From Terfezia claveryi (taxonomy: Eukaryota > Ascomycota > Pezizomycetes > Pezizales > Pezizaceae), in contig WHUX01000239.1 of assembly GCA_015179025.1 (NCBI GenBank), positions 1-64,000 on the forward strand: a stretch of DNA of 64,000 nt, given 5' to 3'. The number at the start of each line of letters is the position of its first letter. Position 1 is the stretch's first letter. Shown piece after piece: positions 61,015 through 64,000 of the stretch. The notes beneath the pieces were generated by a model that did no database searches, was not told the origin of the DNA, and worked only from the letters and a program-made list of their open reading frames with translations. The translations under genes and the position numbers were made by a program.

Positions 61015-64000
61015 ATGACATCCGAAATGGCACCGGCCACTACCTCACATACCCTATTCAAGCCACCGAAGGCTACCGAGAACCTCAAAGATGAGAAGAA
61101 TTATAGCTCATGGTCTATAGAAGTAACAATGCTTCTTCGACTCGCTGATCTCGATAAGGCTATAGACCCTGTCGAGGGTGTAGCCCCCGAACCACCAACG
61201 AAGATATATCAACAGCTCTCTGACAAAGCTCTAGCTACTATTATGGCGAATTGCGATTCAGAACTATTGTCACTCATTCGTATCTCCTCTAATGCACTCA
61301 ATGCTTGGGGGACCCTGAAATCACACTATGAAGGCCGCACTCACACACATATGTCTGCGCTGCTTCTTGCAATCACTAATCTTCATTTCGATAATAGAAA
61401 GGACACTTTGACTCAACACATTATGAAGTTCAAAATAAATGGAACCTCCTGTTAGCCAACATAGCTACCATTCCTTCTGATACCTCCAGTCTTGCTGGCA
61501 CCATCAAGAGCTTTATTAGCTATGATGGATGGAAAACAACTATGCTATTATCTATACTCCCTTATATCTCAGTATATCAAAATCTTATCATAAATTTGAC
61601 AGGAGGAACCACTACTCTCTCTTATACTGATGTCGTACTCTGACTTCATGAGCTATCAGATCACCTTAAAGCTCGCCCAAGAAGAGATACACCTCAAGAG
61701 CCTGCCTCAGCCTTCGCAATTACCAACCTACTAGTAAAGTGTCAATATTGTAAAAGCAAAGGATGGCCTGGAATATCTCATGAAGAGAAGGATTGTAGAA
61801 CTAAGAGGCAAGATGCCTTAAGGAATAGCATTCCTCTAGCAGCCCATATCACTCAGTCTAGCGAAATTTGGGATACTTTCTGTGATATGACAACCACCGA
61901 TTTGACAGCAACATCAATCAATGCTTGGTTTGCAGATACATGCATATCCGTCCATATTACTAATAACAAGACCGAGCTCATTAACCCTCACCAATATCAT
62001 CAGTTAGTTCAAACTGCCAGGGGAGGAAGCATTTACTCTACTCATAAGGGGTTAGTAAAAATTGGAAAAATGACTCTTGACAATGTTCTCTATGTGCCAG
62101 GTTTCCCTTGAAACCTTATAAGTATAGCCAAGATCTGCCAGCAAGGAGCAACACCTGCTCTAGGCACTCAGAATACTCTGATATTTCAAGATCAAGTTAT
62201 CTCACTTACCATAGTGAATGATATATATCGGTTAGAGGTTCCTCAAATTCACTTAACAGAGCAAGAAGCCATGGGATGGCATATCAGGTATGGGTACCTT
62301 CCCTTCTCTGCATTTAGAAAAATATTCGAGGTACCCAAGCACCTCAGCCATTGCACTTAATAATGTAAAACATGTATTACAACCAAAATGACTTGCCCCC
62401 AGTCTATGGCACACAATATCAGGACACCTAGACCAGGCCAGCTCATTCATTCCGACCTTTGCAAGCCTATGCCTGTAGAAAATCTCTACCATCGAAGATA
62501 TATAATTACACTCATAGATGATTTCTCACGATTTACAATCACTCAAGCCATTGCCTCAAAATCTGATGCAGCCGAAGCCCTCTAACATATGATGTCATAC
62601 TTTACCAATCTTACTAGCACAAAAATCCAATCATTACAGACTAACTTTGAAAGAGAGTTCAAATCTACCAAGTTTCGGCAATGGCTTGCAACATAAGGAA
62701 TCAGTGAAAAACCTATAGTACCCCACCATAGTGAGACAAATGTAGTCACAGAGAGGACTAATCGAACCATTATGATAATGGTCTGCACCAATTTAAAAAG
62801 AATGCCAAACTCCACTTGGTCTCTAGCAATGGAGTATGCTACCTTTATTAAAAATCGAATTCACATGCATCACTAAACGGAGATGCTCTGCTGCAGAAGA
62901 TCAAGCCAGAAATAGACATTCAGAAAGAGTGAGGGTGTTTCAGGCCTTTTGGGGAAATTGTTTACTGCCATGTCTACACAGATGGCAAACTCACTGATAG
63001 AGCAATAGAAGCAAAGATAGTGGGATATACTTCTACATATGGCGTCTACAAGATTATTTTGCTATCAAAACGAGTCATTACAGCAAAAAACCCTATATCC
63101 AAGACAAAGCACTTATCTCATATGAGAATCGTTACTACATCGCCAGCTAGTTTGCCAGCCAGTTTGCCAGCCAATTTATCGCTAGCTAATTCACCAGCTA
63201 GTTTGCCAGCCAATTCACCAGCCAGCTTGCCAGCTAATTCACTAGCTAACTTGCCGGCCAATTTGCCAGGCAATTGGCCAGGCAATTGGCCAGATAATTC
63301 GCTAGTAACACCATAGTTTGCCAGCCAATTCACCAGCCAGCTTGCCAGCTAATTCACTAGCTAACTTGCCGGCAATTTGCCAGGAATTGCCAGGCAATTG
63401 GCCAGATAATTCGCTAGTAGATGGGAATGAACTCTGACATCCAGACGTTGAGCTTATGTCAACCACTGTCTGACAGCTATTGTTGCCCCAATGGCGTCGG
63501 TATGTATTGCGACGCAGGCAGGGCCCTAGTTGCGTCTGGATTGTAATGCAATACCTCGGGGCGTCCGGATGCACAGGATGTACAGGACGCAAAATTGCGT
63601 CCGGACGCTTGGTGCTTGTCCGAACGCCAAATTTTTTTTCCTATGCTATATAGAGGTTTATGAGTGGGTAGATAAGGTACTTGAGGGAGCTAAGATAATT
63701 GACACCAAGTGGGTACTGAGAGAAAAAACCAATAAAGTGCTCAATGATCCAAAGCGCTTCAAAGCTCGTCTGACAGCTAGAGGTTTTTCGCAGAAGGCAG
63801 GTATAACTATGACCTCCATAGGACCTATGCCCCAGTTTGTCGTAAGGAGACCTGGCGAATCTTACTCTACATCAGTATTAAAAACAAGCTGATCATGCGG
63901 CAATATGATATTGAAGGTGCTTCCTTAATGGGCCTCTTGAAGAAGTCCTATATGTAGTTGATCAGCAAGCTATAGGAAGCAAAGCATGGTTGCTCAACAA
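61015..64000 (+). pseudogene. Ty1/copia gag-pol (copia-3), decayed, runs off right edge
   Basis: Gag at 61015-61455 and beyond (SHTLFKPPKATENLKDEKNY, WSIEVTMLLRLADLD), then the knuckle CQYCKSKGWPGISHEEKDC (about 61740-61797, C-X2-C-X9-H-X4-C). Protease: WFADTCISVHITNN (about 61926) with DTC for DTG. Integrase zinc part: WHIRYGYL (second His lost) ... CKTC; core LIHSDLC (D1), LQTNFEREF (D2 changed to N) and TERTNRTI (E). A low-complexity linker lies at 63137-63420. RT: KIIDTKWVLREKTNKVLNDP, KRFKARLTARGFSQ and, in another frame, YDIEGAFLNGPLEEVLYVVD near 63906-63960. Several stops, including CAA to TAA and TGG to TAG. It is a different lineage from copia-1 and -2. Confidence 0.88.
63137..63420 (+). 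repeat. Degenerate minisatellite in the copia-3 integrase-RT linker
   Basis: Units such as TTGCCAGCCAATTCACCAGC and CTAGCTAACTTGCCGGCCAA repeat with 12-24-bp periodicity. The block 63150-63300 is partly duplicated at 63314-63420. It encodes SPASLPANS-type repeats in one frame and shares CCAGCTAATTC with the copia-2 minisatellite. Confidence 0.8.

Overview
This window looks like a repeat-rich nuclear region of a filamentous ascomycete. I would guess a truffle-like Pezizomycete, but that is inference. The grounds are chromodomain Ty3/gypsy elements, several Ty1/copia lineages, Tad-like LINEs whose 3' ends recur many times, a pogo-type DNA transposon, short fungal-style introns with CTAAC/CTGAC branch sites, a hybrid histidine kinase and a FunK1-type protein kinase. 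There is no bacterial gene organisation, CRISPR array or rRNA, and I found no tRNA gene I can support.

Layout. 1-6.3 kb: two minus-strand Ty3/gypsy elements with their LTRs, one of them a nearly full-length decayed chromovirus. 6.3-10.1 kb: nested copies of a LINE here called LINE-A, then a probable solo copia LTR. 10.6-16.8 kb: sparse, with one intact C2H2 zinc-finger gene and one broken acidic-protein gene. 16.8-24.8 kb: a second LINE (LINE-B), a 2.2-kb pogo element with visible terminal inverted repeats inserted at the LINE-B poly(A) tail, LINE ORF2 and copia fragments, and two LINE-A 3' ends. 25.2-34.4 kb is the most gene-like block: an intact LRR protein, a decayed SF2 helicase fragment, a candidate spliced small gene and a hybrid histidine kinase. 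34.7-53 kb is a transposon graveyard in which copia, an unassigned Gag family and LINE pieces are interleaved, with a 1.9-kb 24-bp minisatellite inside a copia polyprotein. 53.2-57.9 kb: a minus-strand spliced gene family with tandem 19-residue repeats, each containing an acidic-plus-LLII motif that looks like a SUMO-interacting motif. 57.9-60.5 kb: a FunK1-type kinase split by a 1.8-kb foldback element. 60.6-64 kb: the 5' LTR, gag and pol of another copia element running off the right edge.

Almost every transposon reading frame is broken by TGG to TAG/TGA, CGA to TGA or CAA to TAA changes, and catalytic residues are changed by C:G to T:A transitions. This pattern fits repeat-induced point mutation or deamination of methylated cytosine. 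The single-copy genes (LRR, zinc finger) are open. The histidine kinase is interrupted once by TAG, and its receiver domain is split at its 3' end.

The items most worth following up are the poly-SIM-like gene family, the foldback insertion in the kinase, the minisatellite with an internal inversion, a conserved LINE 3'-UTR hairpin with compensatory changes, and three very short LINE stubs with recognisable target-site duplications.
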